In this document: piece by piece, positions 8,002 through 18,402 of the stretch | Layout of the letters: each line of letters begins with the position of its first letter | Numbering within the stretch: the stretch's first letter is position 1 | The notes under the pieces: generated by a model | What the model was told of the DNA's origin: nothing | What the model saw: only the letters and a program-made list of their open reading frames with translations | Database searches by the model: none | Position numbers and translations under genes: made by a program | DNA from: Lactifluus volemus | Taxonomy: Eukaryota; Basidiomycota; Agaricomycetes; Russulales; Russulaceae | DNA length: 25,891 bases | Reading direction: 5' to 3' | Assembly: GCA_022376515.1 (NCBI GenBank) | Contig: WTXI01000434.1 | Coordinates: 1-25,891 of the forward strand

Positions 8002-10132
8002 GGGCTCTGATCTCACCGCCTGGATCCGAGCCTTAGTACCGAATAGCTTGTATTTAAATGCCATTTCATCAATGGAAGTCCCTATTATTTATTCAAGCTA
8101 TAACGGCGGAACGAAGGAAGACAAAGCGCTAGTTGATAGCAGCGCTACCAGTAATTTCATCGATCATCGAACGGCAGAAAGATGGCAACTAGGAACAAAA
8201 GATCTAGACAAACCAATCCAGATCTTTAACGTCGACGGAACAGAAAATAAACTAGGACGAGTCACGAAGTTTTCTACCTTACGTATCCGTATGGGAAAAC
8301 TAGAAGAATTACAAAACTTCTTCATCACGGACCTAGGCATGGATCGCGTCATCCTTGGGTATCCATGGCTAGAAACGTTTAACCCACGACTCAACTGGAA
8401 AGACCGAACCTTAGACGATGAAAACCCGAAGATTTGCCTCGAGTCCCAATATTACCACGCAGCAGTTGCTCTCAAAGAAAAAGCTCGAGTTTACTCGCAC
8501 GAGCTTTGGAACCTGCTGGAAAATCCCAAGAGTGGGCTATTGCGGACACTGAACGACGCACGGCTTCTAGTGCTGCTGTTCAAGGAATACCCCTCGAATA
8601 CCAGCGTCATGCCTTTATCTTTGATAAAGAAGCAGCAAAACGCTTCCCTCCTAGTCGAGGAAAATTCGACATGGAGATAAAATTAAAACCAGACGCACCT
8701 GACATCATTAACTGCAAAGTTTATCCGTTAACTGAAGAAGGAAAGGAAATTACAAAGAAATTCCTCAAAGAACATCAGGAGAAAGGCTACATCAAACAAA
8801 CAGACTCTCCCTGGTCATCACCCTGGTTCCTTATCCCTAAAGCAGATGGAAGTTCTAGACCAGTTCAAGATTATCGACGCGTTAACGAACATACTATTCC
8901 CGATGTTTACCCTCTCCCCCGCATCGAAAATCTTCTAGAACAACTCCATGGCATGCGATATTTTACTACCCTTGACATTCGATGGGGATATCACAATATC
9001 CGCATCAAAGACGAAGACCAATGGAAAGCCGCTTTTAAAACTCCTTATGGACTTTTTAAGCCTAAAGTGATGTTCTTTGGACTACGAAACTCACCAGTGG
9101 TCTTCCAAAGGTTCATGGACGCCGCCTTCGCCGATCTTGTCAACAAATACCCAGGACGCATTCTAATCTATATGGATGACGTCCTCATTTGTTCCGACAA
9201 TCTAGAGGAACTTCGAGAGATCACCCACGCAGTTCTCACACGCGCCCGTGAACTCTCCTTGTTCTTCAAAGCATCAAAATGCCACTTCGAGAAAGAACAA
9301 GTCAAATACCTTGGTATTGAAGTCCGTGACGGGAAGATAACAATCGACCCAACAAAAAGAAATGGCCTAGCAAATTGGCCCACTGTCCTTACAAAAGTAG
9401 AGGACGTCAGAAGCACCCTCGGCGTCCTTGGCTTTCAACGACCCTTCATCCGTGGCTTTGCTGACATTGCGTGCCTCATTACTGCACTTCTAAAGAAGGG
9501 GGTGAAGTTCAACTGGACCAATGAGTGCAGTAATGCCCTAAAAATTTTACTTCAACGTGTGCAAGAAGACCCAGTTCTATACCGACCCGACTACTCAAAA
9601 CCCTTTGAACTTGAAGTAGACGCCTCCCAATATGCCACTGGAGCAGTCCTACTTCAAAGAGACAAAGATAACAAACCAAGAGCAGTCGGTTACGACTCAC
9701 ATACCTTCAACGCTGCAGAAAGAAATTATCCAGTTTACGACCGCGAACTCTTAGCAGTCGTCAGAGGACTTCTTCGCTGGGAACATGTGTTACTATCCTC
9801 ACCCTTCCCGATCAAAGTATATACCGACCACAACAATCTTCGATTTTATCGCTCACCACGAAACATCGCACGAAGAGTAGCACGCTATCTAAGCAAGTTA
9901 GCAGAATTTAATTTCGAACTTATCCACAAACCTGGCGCCACAAATCGTGCTGATGCTTTATCACGACATCCCGCCATTCCCAAAGGCGATGACAATAACG
10001 AAGACGTTGTGGTGTTACCTGACAAGCTCTTCGTTCAAGCAATGGAACTTCACTCCATCGAAGACCGTGTCTGGCTGGCACAAAAGGAAAACGATGACCT
10101 CATGAAACAATGGGCCGAAGAACATCAGCTAG

Positions 10133-12140
10133 CATTACCGCTAGCGGTGAAACGTACCGCTCTGCAGCCGGAAAAGCCGCCGCGGCCTACGAACGTGCCG
10201 CCACGTGGCTCTTCGAAAACGGCCTCAAACTTGACCGCGACAAGACCGACTTCATGTGCTTCCGTGGCCGACATTCTGAGGCCCGGTTTGGCCCAATACT
10301 CTCCCGCATCGCCCTCCGCGACCCCTTTAACGGTGAGTTCCCCGTCACAGCTTCCCCTGTTGTCCGCTACCTAGGGGTCTTCTTCACACCGACACTTGAC
10401 TGGCGCAAGCATGTTACCATCATGGCCTCTAGAGCGCGATCTACCTTGGTCGCCCTGGGGGTCCTAGGTAACTCTGTTCGCGGCCTCGATTTCGCCAACT
10501 GGCGTAAGGTCTTCCACGCCATCATCCTTCCTATTCTCACCTACGGTTCGTCCGTCTGGTTCACTGACGTTAAACAGAAAGGCCTCGTCGGCATCCTTCA
10601 GGTTGCGCAGAACGAGGCCTGCCGCAAGATCAGCGGCTGCTTCCGTACTACACCTACAGACCCCCTTCATCACTTATTAGGCATTCCCCCCATACTTTAC
10701 ACTCTTCGCAAATACAGACTTCACTACACTGATCGCCTCTCCACCTTACCACCGTCATCTCCTTTACGCACCGTTGTCTCTGCCAACCCTCTGACGCGCT
10801 GGCACCACACTTTCTTTCCTCCCACTAATCTTACACGTCTGGTTGAGTCTCTGAACCCCAGCGCACCCCCCTTCCTTTTTCCACTCCCTCTGTGCACGCC
10901 GCCGTGGTCCCACCCTCGTTACTTTAACCTGACCCTTGTCGCGGGCTCTTCCCGCTCCTCCCGTGCTCTCATCAGCTTACCCCCTCCCTTCTCCCACTCC
11001 CTCTTTTTACATACCCTCCCCGTACCGTCCCCGTCCTTTGCATCCGCTTTCTTACTATACAGTGGGGAGAGGCTGTTGGAGTCGTCGGTCGTTGTTGACA
11101 CTGATCAGCGTTCGTCGCTGTTCGGCGCCCTCGTCGCGGGGCTAAAATTTTTTTCCACTGACCCCTCGGGGTCTTCACTCCGTCTCTTTCTACCCAATAA
11201 GTCCCTGCTTCCCTCCTTGACTGATTTATGTACGAAGTCTTGTCTCCTTCCCTTAGCTTTCTCTTTTACTTCTTTACTTGACTCTTTTCTTGACGCTGAC
11301 TTCACCCGCCGCGCCGAACTTCGGCTCTTCAAGGCGTCTTGGTCTGTGGTCCCTGGCAGGGACACCCTCACTCACCTCTTGGAAAACATCCAACCGGAGC
11401 TGGTCGTCGACCCCCCTATCCCTCGTAAACAACTTGCCTTCCACCTCTGGCACCAGGACATCCTCCTGGGACTGGCCGCCAGGAAACCCGGCCACCACGC
11501 TTGGGTCGCCTGTCCCCCCACCCCTTCCTCAGACCCGCCGCCTTTCGTCCAAGGCCTTTTGTCTCACAACAATCGCGCCCTCTTCTCTAATGGCCTCCAA
11601 CTCCTCTCCCGCCACGGCTTCATCGCGGATTACAGCGACCGCTTCCGGCCCGATGCCGGGGACAACACTTGCTGCCCATGCAACTACGTGGATCTCTCCT
11701 CGCCACCCCCCAGCCCAGGGATTACCCGTCGCACCACCCTCTCACATATACTCTTCGATTGCCCCCTTTATTCTGAACAGCGGTCGTCCACCATTTCTCA
11801 CTACTCCTCCGCCTCTATCTTCTCCACTGAACTAGGCGGCCGTAACCTGGCCCAGTTCACCTTCCTCACACAAGCCACTCTCCGCCCCCTGCCTCCCAGA
11901 CCAGACCCCCCTTGAATGACGCCGTTGGACAGCGGCTGATGTAAGTCCTTTTTATGTCTCCCCTGCCTCGTTCGCCTCCCTATGTACTCCTCCTCACCAT
12001 ACCACCTTCGTCGACGCCTCCCTCCTATTATGTCTCTTACGGTACCTTCTTTGTGTCGTTACTTGTCTTGTAGGCTATGTCTTGTTGCTTGTAGCAGGGA
12101 CAATAAATTCCAATTCAAAAAAAAAAAAAAAAAAAAAAAA
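10133..12140 (+). mobile_element. 5'-truncated LINE (non-LTR retrotransposon, Tad/LINE-like)
   Basis: This 2-kb insertion in the pol of element 1 ends in 25 A (12117-12141). It is flanked by a 14-15-bp duplication AGAACATCAGCTAG (10119-10132 and 12141-12154). An AATAAA lies at 12102-12107, about 10 bases before the tail. A poly(A) tail, a longish TSD and 5' truncation are the marks of target-primed reverse transcription. The insertion restores to an open gypsy frame when it is left out, so it landed in an intact stretch of pol. Confidence 0.95.
10134..11915 (+). CDS. LINE ORF2 C-terminal part (end of RT, connection, zinc finger)
   Basis: About 593 LINE-encoded residues are open up to TGA at 11913-11915. 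The fragment begins just after where the YxDD palm motif would be. It shows the helix and strand around WLFENGLKLDRDKTDFMCF and the late RT motif RYLGVFFTPTLDWRKHV. These are followed by a thumb/connection region (ILPILTYGSSVWF, the LTYG type seen in LINEs). A middle part (VVVDTDQRSSLFGALVAG to about residue 430) looks like an RNase H-like fold without clear catalytic acids; that is inference. Near the end CCPC... HILFDCPLY is the C-terminal Cys/His finger typical of these ORF2 proteins. There is no frame break. An ATG at 10110 belongs to gypsy sequence and is not the original start. Confidence 0.85.
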   Translation: MTASGETYRSAAGKAAAAYERAATWLFENGLKLDRDKTDFMCFRGRHSEARFGPILSRIALRDPFNGEFPVTASPVVRYLGVFFTPTLDWRKHVTIMASRARSTLVALGVLGNSVRGLDFANWRKVFHAIILPILTYGSSVWFTDVKQKGLVGILQVAQNEACRKISGCFRTTPTDPLHHLLGIPPILYTLRKYRLHYTDRLSTLPPSSPLRTVVSANPLTRWHHTFFPPTNLTRLVESLNPSAPPFLFPLPLCTPPWSHPRYFNLTLVAGSSRSSRALISLPPPFSHSLFLHTLPVPSPSFASAFLLYSGERLLESSVVVDTDQRSSLFGALVAGLKFFSTDPSGSSLRLFLPNKSLLPSLTDLCTKSCLLPLAFSFTSLLDSFLDADFTRRAELRLFKASWSVVPGRDTLTHLLENIQPELVVDPPIPRKQLAFHLWHQDILLGLAARKPGHHAWVACPPTPSSDPPPFVQGLLSHNNRALFSNGLQLLSRHGFIADYSDRFRPDAGDNTCCPCNYVDLSSPPPSPGITRRTTLSHILFDCPLYSEQRSSTISHYSSASIFSTELGGRNLAQFTFLTQATLRPLPPRPDPP

Positions 12141-12188
12141 AGAACATCAGCTAGAGCAAGATCACAAAGGACAGTGGTGGAAAGCAGA

Positions 12189-13124
12189 TGTTACGGTTAT
12201 GCAGGCCGCCCGGCCCATTTCTTACTGCTTTCTGTCTGATTTTCGACTTGTATTGTGACCTAGGATCCCTTTCCTTGGCCAGCCCCTTCTGTTCCGCTTC
12301 TAGGGGCTGTGCGTCGCCATTTTGGACGTGTATTTGACTCAGAGATCATGACTCAAATCTTGAGTCAGCGTTCTTGACTCAGATCTTGAGTCAGACGCAC
12401 TGAGTCAGTTCTTGAGTCATCAGAACTGACTCAGGTCCTTAGAGAATAGTCTTGACTTCGCTACTGTACTGTGACCTTTGTAGGATAGTTGGCTGGCCCT
12501 CTGTGCGCATAAATAGGGCCCTGTAGACGAGCTAAAGCCCCAGCTTCAGCTTCGTCTAGAATCGCAGTTCATTGTCTCCTGCTCACACTCGCATCGCATC
12601 TTCCTCCTCTACTTGTTCATCCCCTCTTCGTACCTTGATCTAGGTACCTCACGCCACGATCAGACATCTGTGAACTTGTTCCATTTCCTCTGGAACTAGC
12701 TCCCAGACGCCTGAACCCTAATACGAACGCGCTGAGAGAAGTAGTTCCCACTTCTCACACCGCGTCCGCCCTCGAACCTTAGTTCAACCTCCCACGAGTG
12801 TCCTTGGAAGGCGAGCATCCCTTGCGCTCCAATTACACTCGCGCCCATGTTGCAGGTTGAACCTACACATCGTCATCTATCTATCTGCCACCGTCTATCC
12901 CTTTTGGGAACGGTAACTCCGACCATCGCGTGCGCCGGCCTGCTAGTCCGTCTCGCGCGATACAGACACCCAGAGTTCGCACAGTCAAGTCTACTCCACT
13001 GTGGACCTTGCCTGTGTGTGCTAGAATCGACTATTTGGTGTTGCTAGTCTTGTCCGACTCGCCACAGCAAATAGCCAACCAGAACGGCGCTCACTTCGAG
13101 CCACGGTCCCTGCGAACCGTGACA
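12189..13124 (+). repeat. 5' LTR2 of element B
   Basis: This 936-bp LTR begins TGTTACGGTT and ends AACCGTGACA, near-perfect terminal inverted repeats. Eight TGA(C/G)TCA motifs lie in 12335-12433. The TATA-like CATAAATAG is at about 12508-12516, and AGCTTCAGCTT (12542-12552) is the likely transcript start region. Confidence 0.93.
12335..12433 (+). promoter_or_regulatory. Array of eight TGA(C/G)TCA (Gcn4/AP-1 type bZIP) sites in LTR2
   Basis: Eight perfect 7-mers occur in 99 bases, in both orientations, ending about 75 bases before the TATA-like box. The array is kept in the other two LTR2 copies (5840-5938; about 22613-22709, with one site mutated there). The match to the Gcn4/CPC1/AP-1 consensus is exact. 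Activation by such a factor is inferred. Confidence 0.75.
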
Positions 13125-13136
13125 TAAGCTGAAGCT
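13125..13136 (+). promoter_or_regulatory. Primer-binding region of element B (self-priming type)
   Basis: One base after the LTR, AAGCTGAAGCT (13126-13136) is the exact reverse complement of AGCTTCAGCTT in the LTR at 12542-12552, about 30 bases after the TATA-like box. It has the same layout as element 1 but an unrelated sequence. Confidence 0.65.
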
Positions 13137-13312
13137 CCTACCCCTCCACTTCTTCGTCACAAGAAGTGTACCCCGAACGAACCAGACCGTTGCCCACTTT
13201 CTTTTCAGGCCGAGAAAGTGTGTGCCAGAGTGCACAGAAATTTTTCGTTCCTCTTGCTAGAGGGAACAACTTATAGGCTACTGAGACCGCTCCTCTTGCG
13301 AAGAGTGGGCGA
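13137..13312 (+). other. Leader of element B
   Basis: These 176 bases lie between the primer-binding region and recognisable gag. I see no ATG that opens a long gag frame, and no other feature. Confidence 0.5.
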
Positions 13313-15219
13313 TTGATCGACAAAACGGCTTCCATAACTGTTGGTTGGACCTCAGAGAAGGGGAAGCTCACCAGAGTCGAAACCAGAGACACACCAGACC
13401 TCCCAGACCACGTAGTTGGGCACGCCTTTTGGATAGAAGTCAAGAAAACCCCAAGCAAAGTGCCTATTGGGCTTTTGACAAAGGAATCCACACGGACCCA
13501 TCGAGTTTATCAACCAGAAGTGGTATCACGTCGAGTGGTTCGATAAACCACAGACCTACGCGACAGAGATAGGGAGATACATCACAGACGACGACATCGC
13601 ACGATTTGAACTCGGCTGGTGGAAACCAAGTGATCCACAGCACCCAGACTATCCAGTACACGCGCTGTCCCTAACACCGGCAGGCTCAGGATCTGGAAGT
13701 ACCCCAGAACGACCCGAAGCACTTTCACCTAGTGGACAGTTATTTGAACCGGTCTATCAAGCCGCACAACCCCCTTTAACCAGCGTTCCCCCAGGAATTC
13801 ATCAGCAGCTTGAACCAACCTCGACGTTGCAAGTGCCCCCAGTACAAAAACAAATGGACTCACCATACTCCGACGTCAGTGTGTCAATGGTGACAGACCC
13901 AACCAGTGGAATGTTGGTGGATCCCACCATGTTTCCAGCCGCTCTCTCCCCCGCTCCACAACCTCATCCTAGTGTGCCCAGTGGTAGTGCGTTCATCAGG
14001 TCAGCTGCGGTTAGCACTGCCATTACCGCACCAACAGCACTAGCTGGCATCACAGGATTCAGCTCCTCTGGGCAACCTGGAGGAGGACCTCCGGCTGGGG
14101 TACAGCCGGGAGGAAGTGGAGGCGGCGGGGAGGTGGAGGTGGAGGCGGAGGTGGAGGCGGAGGCGGAGGCGGGGGGGAGGAGCTCCCCTCCAGGAGGACA
14201 AGCAGCAGGTGGCCACCACACCAGCCTTCAGCCCTTTTGGCACGATCCCTGAATTTTCAATGGGGATCGTGACGACCTCGCACGCTTCCGTCGCGCCTTC
14301 TCAGTCTTTGGGAGATGAACCGGGACCACCCCTCCATAAGCAACCCGTACTACGGGTCCTCACCTGTTAGGAAGGATCCGAGGCAAGGCAGTCGACCAAT
14401 GGGTTGATGGAATCATCCACCTCTCATGAATGGAGTGGCGATGTGGCGACAGCATCCCACACCACCTCCTAGCCACTGATCCAAACGATGAAAGGTTTGG
14501 ACGAACTTTGACGACGCATTCAGGGCGCAGTTTGAGAACACTGTGGCCAGAGAGGAGGCATTGGGGCGTCTGCTCACCCTAGAAATGCAGGGGGAGGACC
14601 TCAAAACGTACATCAATGACTTCAACACACTAATCGCTCTTGCCAAGTGGGGTCCAAACGAGCAAGGAACCCTCCTTCGGTTCAAGGATGGCTAAAGCGA
14701 GCCCTCCGCGAGAAGATCATTGATTTTGAACACACCTTGCCCGATACTCTGGCGGGATGGCAGGCAGCGGCCCTGAGGCGCCAAGGGAGGTGGATCGAAG
14801 CCAGAGCCACCTCTGGAGACAGCCAGGCCAAAACTTCCGCCAACGCCTTGCTGCAGCCTTGGGAAGGTACCAGCCGGGCAGACAAGCGAAGCCACGACCC
14901 TCAGACGCCATGGACGTTGATGCCATCCGTACAGGAGGGCCCACCCCTGAAGAAAGGAAGAAGCTACGGGCGGAAGGACGCTGTTTCACCTGCCGCCGGC
15001 AGGGCCACATGAGCAACTCATGCCTGAGAAGAAAAAGAACCAGTACAAGGACAGCAAGCCTGCACAGCGCCCCGCCGCGGTGCGGGCTGTCGAAGAAGAG
15101 AAGAAAGAAATCACCCGCGACCAGCTTATGGACGGCTTATGAAGTTGTCTGACGACGACAAGGAACGCTTTATCAAGGATATGGTTGACTCCACCGACTC
15201 TGCGCCCCAGGATTTTTGA
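13313..15219 (+). pseudogene. gag: Gag of element B, multiply frameshifted
   Basis: Gag can be followed across several frames. The N-terminal region (VGWTSEKGKLTRVE to WKPSDPQHPDYPV, frame change near 13497) is absent from the other two Gags here. A Pro/Ser/Thr-rich stretch follows to about 14090. A GGN glycine tract (about 14095-14180) is read partly as EVEVEAEVEAEAEAGG after a shift. The capsid region has IFNGDRDDLARFRRAF, then FDDAFRAQFENTVAREEALG (about 14510) and GLKRALREKIIDFEHTLPD. A CCHC knuckle CFTCRRQGHMSNSC lies at about 14986-15027, and the end is APQDF followed by TGA (15217-15219). No start codon is apparent. The breaks are single-base and scattered, so the gene is dead or the sequence has errors. 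Confidence 0.8.
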
Positions 15220-15220
15220 A
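15211..15220 (+). other. Candidate -1 frameshift site at the gag stop of element B
   Basis: Gag ends GAT TTT TGA, identical to the gag end of A2. The downstream retropepsin is now in the +1 frame, which a one-base indel between 15220 and 15240 would explain, as this copy has many indels. Confidence 0.4.
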
Positions 15221-16628
15221 GAGCTCGTGCGCGCGACCTGGGTACGAGCCTTAGGACTGAAACGAATGTACATTAGCTATGCCAATGCCAATGCTTTGAA
15301 TTTGCCCATTTCGTTTTCAAATGTCCACAAAACGGTCGCAGATGTCGCCTTAGTCGACAGTGGAGCCACGGAAAACTTCCTTGATCAACGCACAGTCCGC
15401 CGATGGGGACTTAGCACTCATAAACTCCCTCACCCCCGCTACGTCTACAATGTGGATGGAACCCAGAACCAAGCTGGGACACTCACGGAGTACTGTGTTC
15501 TTCGCTGTGTCGTAGGAGACAAAGACACTCTCCAGCGGTTCTATGTCACCAATCTTGGCAAAGATCGTGTACTCTTGGGGCACCCCTGGCTCTCAGAGTT
15601 CAATCCTCGCATCGATTGGACCAAGGGGGAAGTGCAGAACGGAGGAGTACGGATCGAAACCAAGTGGAGAAGTTTCAGCGCCCTCGTCAGATATACAAGG
15701 ACAGGGAGAAGGAACCAGCACGCATTGATCGCACCAATGTGGCCCAGGAATGGGCCATAAAGCGCACCAAGAGCAGGTAGCCAGTGGGGAAAAGCACGAG
15801 TGCTACCACCCCAATACCGGGACTATGCGGACGTCTTTGACGAAGAGAAATCCCATCGTTCCCACCTTCACGACCAGAGGATCACGCCATTGTCTTGAAG
15901 GAGGACGCCCCAGCTTCCATCAATTGTAAAGTCTATGCCCTCACGAGGGAGGAGAAGGAAGCGACCAGAAGTTCTGAAGAGAATGAGCAGTGGGGATTCA
16001 TCGAAAAGTCCAACTCTCCTTGGTCGACCCCTTGGTTCTTTATAAAGAAAAGAGATGGAGTCTCCGACCCATCCAGGACTATAGGGAAGTGAACAGTTGG
16101 ACGATTCGAGATGTGTACCCCATCCCTCGCATTGAGCAAATTCTGGAAGCTTGCATGGACGCACCCTCTTCACGGCACTAGACATTCGTTGGGGCTATCA
16201 TAACATCCAGATTCGCCCTGAGGATCGATGGAAGGCTGCGTTTAAGACTCCCTTTGGCCTGTACCAACCAAAGGTGATGCTCTTCGGCCTCCAGAACTCT
16301 CCAGCCACCTTTCAGCGTTGCATGGATCGGGTCTTTGCTAAGATCATGAACCGCTACCCAGGGAAGGTGTTTGTGTACATGGACGATGTCTTGGTGGCCA
16401 CAGGGGAGAGTGGAGGAACATAGGAGGATAGTCCGAGAAATCCTCGAGATGTTCCGCCAAGAATCCTTCTTCCTCAAACTGTCGAAGTGCAAGTTTGAGC
16501 AGACCAGCATTGACTACCTTGGCATCCGTGTGGAACACGGACCATCCGCATCGATCCCACGAAGAGGAAGGCTATCTCAATGGCCTCGAACCTTGTCTCA
16601 GTGAAGGGGTCCGGAGCACGCTTGGTGT
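15220..16628 (+). pseudogene. pol: Pol of element B, first part: retropepsin and reverse transcriptase, frameshifted
   Basis: The retropepsin (to about 15660) is the best preserved of the three in the window, with ALVDSGATENFLDQ, VYNVDGTQNQ and LLGHPWLSEFNPRIDW in one frame. After it the linker is degenerate. RT begins at about 15895 (PASINCKVYALTREEKE, NSPWSTPWFFIKK), shifts near 16065 (PIQDYREVN) and again near 16155 (TALDIRWGYHNIQI). The catalytic YMDD is at 16376-16387. After another shift near 16415 comes SFFLKLSKCKFEQTSIDYLG. Compared with element 1, all RT blocks are present and in order. Only the frame is lost, at five or more points. Confidence 0.85.
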
Positions 16629-18402
16629 TTGGGGTACCAGAGACCATTCATTCCCCACTTTGCACATCTTGCGGCACCACTCACTGCTTTGCTGAAGAAG
16701 GGACGACCGTTCAAGTGGACGGATGAGTGCACCAAGGCCTTGGATGCACTCCTCCAGATCATAGAGTCCGATCCTGTCCTCCAAAGACCTGACTATGACC
16801 GCCCCTTCGAGATGGAGGTGGACGCGTCCCAGTATGCCACTGGGGCCATCCTCTACCAACGAAATGACAAACAGAGGCTCTGTCCAGTGGGCTACCACTC
16901 CCAGACATTGAACGAAGCTGAGAGAGGGTATGACGTCCATGATAGAGAGCTCTTGGCGGTGATTCGGGGCTTGCGACGATGGAGACACTTGTTTCTCTCC
17001 TCTCCCTTCACTGCCATTGTGCACACCGATCATAATAATCTTCGATACTACCGGCAACCCCAGAGAATCAACCGACGCGTAGCAAGGTACCTCAGTGACC
17101 TTGCAGACTACAATTATAAACTGGTGCACCGCCCAGGCAAGCTGAACAAGGCTGACGTGCTGTCCAGGCCACCAGGAGTGGACGAAGGGAAACATGATAA
17201 CGAAAACACCCTCGTCCTGCCTGACAAGCTCTTCGTGCGGGCAGTGGAAGTCAGCGGTCTTGAACAGCAGGTGTGGGATTGGCAAGCACGCACACCAAAC
17301 TACTTCGCAGAGTTGCATCGCTCCTACCCGCTTGATTCAGTGAATCATCATTGGATGCACCAAGGAAGACCTGTGGTCGCGGACCAGGAGGATCTGAAGC
17401 GACAGATCTTACATGAGTACCATGACCATGCCTTGGCTGGGCACCCAGGCATTGCCACGACGCTTCAGAAGGTGTCTGAGGACTACTGGTGGCCGACGAT
17501 GCGGCAGTTCATTCAGAACTACGTCAAAGGTTGTGCAACTTGCCAAATGACGAAACCCAATACTGTGAAACCTAAACCACCATTGATGCCGATCACTGTT
17601 GAACCGAAGGCAATCCCTTTCCAGACCATTTCCCTTGACCTCATCACCGATCTCCCAGTCTCAAAGGGATATGATTTAATCCTCACAGTAGTGGACCACG
17701 ATTGCTCGAAGGCAGCCTTCTTCTTGCCCTGTCAAAAGACAATTGACGCAGAAGAAGTGGCCCAGCTCTATGTGGAGCACATCTTCCCTCTCTTTGGCTG
17801 CCCCCACCACGTCATTTCGGACAGGGATCCCCGTTTTACTGCACACTTTACCCGCCAGATGTGTGAGCTGCTAGGAATCACACAGAACATCAGCTCTGCT
17901 TACCATCCGCAGACTGATGGACAATCAGAACGCGCTAATCAGTGGGTGGAGCAGTATTTGCGGATCTATGGAAGCAGCCAACAAGACGACTGGGCAAACC
18001 TTCTTCCTCTCGCCCAATTTGTTCACAACTCCTGGCCAAATGCGAGCACAGGGAAGGCTCCCTGTGAGCTCTTGTGGGGCGCAAACCCAATCATCCATCC
18101 CTCCGGAAAAAGTACAAATATCCCCGCGTTACATCAAAGGCAGATGTGGCTTAAGGAGGCTAGGGAGCGCGCCCAGGATGCTATCAGAAAAGCACAGGAA
18201 CTGTGGCTAAAAAGGCGCCAGAGAAAGAAGGGTCAAAGACACTTCTACCCATTCGAAAAAGGACAACAAGTATTGTTGGAGAGAACAAACCTAAAAACAA
18301 TATATCCATCCGCAAAGTTGGGGCCAAAGAGATATGGTCCATTCCCCATCATTGACGTCATTTCCCCTGTGGTGTACCGCCTTCAGCTTCCCCCACACTG
18401 GC
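16629..18402 (+). CDS. pol: Pol of element B, second part: RNase H and integrase, open frame
   Basis: About 590 codons are open. The RT connection (QRPFIPHFAHLAAPLTALLKKG) leads to RNase H (MEVDASQYATGAIL, then VHTDHNNLRYYRQP). The integrase zinc-binding domain follows, with LHEYHDHALAGHPG and GCATCQ. The catalytic core has all three acids: Asp in SLDLITDLP, Asp in VISDRDPRF and Glu in GQSERANQ. The last two are separated by exactly 35 residues (DD35E). The GPY/F module reads KLGPKRYGPFPIIDV. The frame runs into the inverted-repeat element after LPPHW, which adds about ten foreign codons and a stop. There is no start codon of its own; it is part of Gag-Pol. Preservation contrasts sharply with the region before it. 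Confidence 0.93.

Larger units (their letters stand above)
4600..12188 (+). mobile_element. Ty3/gypsy element 1 (5' LTR, gag, pol to RNase H), 3' part missing
   Basis: The plus-strand element consists of 5' LTR1 (4600-6147, with a nested solo LTR2), PBS, gag (6351-8000) and pol (8001 on). Pol is interrupted by a LINE (10133-12140 plus one TSD copy) and ends abruptly at 12188, where an LTR2 begins. Integrase, 3' LTR and the second copy of its TSD (ATGAG at 4595-4599) are not in the window. It inserted into the integrase of gypsy A1. Confidence 0.88.
7998..12188 (+). pseudogene. pol: Pol of element 1: retropepsin, reverse transcriptase, RNase H; broken by a LINE and truncated
   Basis: The retropepsin (about 8090-8390) has ALVDSSATSNFID, so the catalytic D-S-G has become D-S-S and the enzyme is probably inactive. 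The flap and ILGYPWLETFNP are recognisable. A frame change near 8490-8505 joins it to the reverse transcriptase. That domain has PWSSPWFLIPKADGS, the LDIRWGYHNIRI palm segment, FGLRNSPVVFQRFMD and the catalytic YMDD at 9169-9180. RNase H starts at ELEVDASQYATGAVL (about 9610) and includes YTDHNNLRFY. The RT/RNase H frame is open from about 8500 to the LINE insertion at 10132. It resumes after the LINE (EQDHKGQWWKAD, 12155-12188) and is then cut by LTR2, so integrase is missing. Confidence 0.9.

Noticed and set aside
10110..10132. ATG at 10110 as start of the LINE protein
   Set aside because: It lies in gypsy sequence, before the insertion point and within or before the TSD. The LINE is 5'-truncated.
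12930..13127. A 65-codon ORF repeated in all three LTR2 copies
   Set aside because: Same reason: LTR homology. Its start and end depend on flanking sequence.
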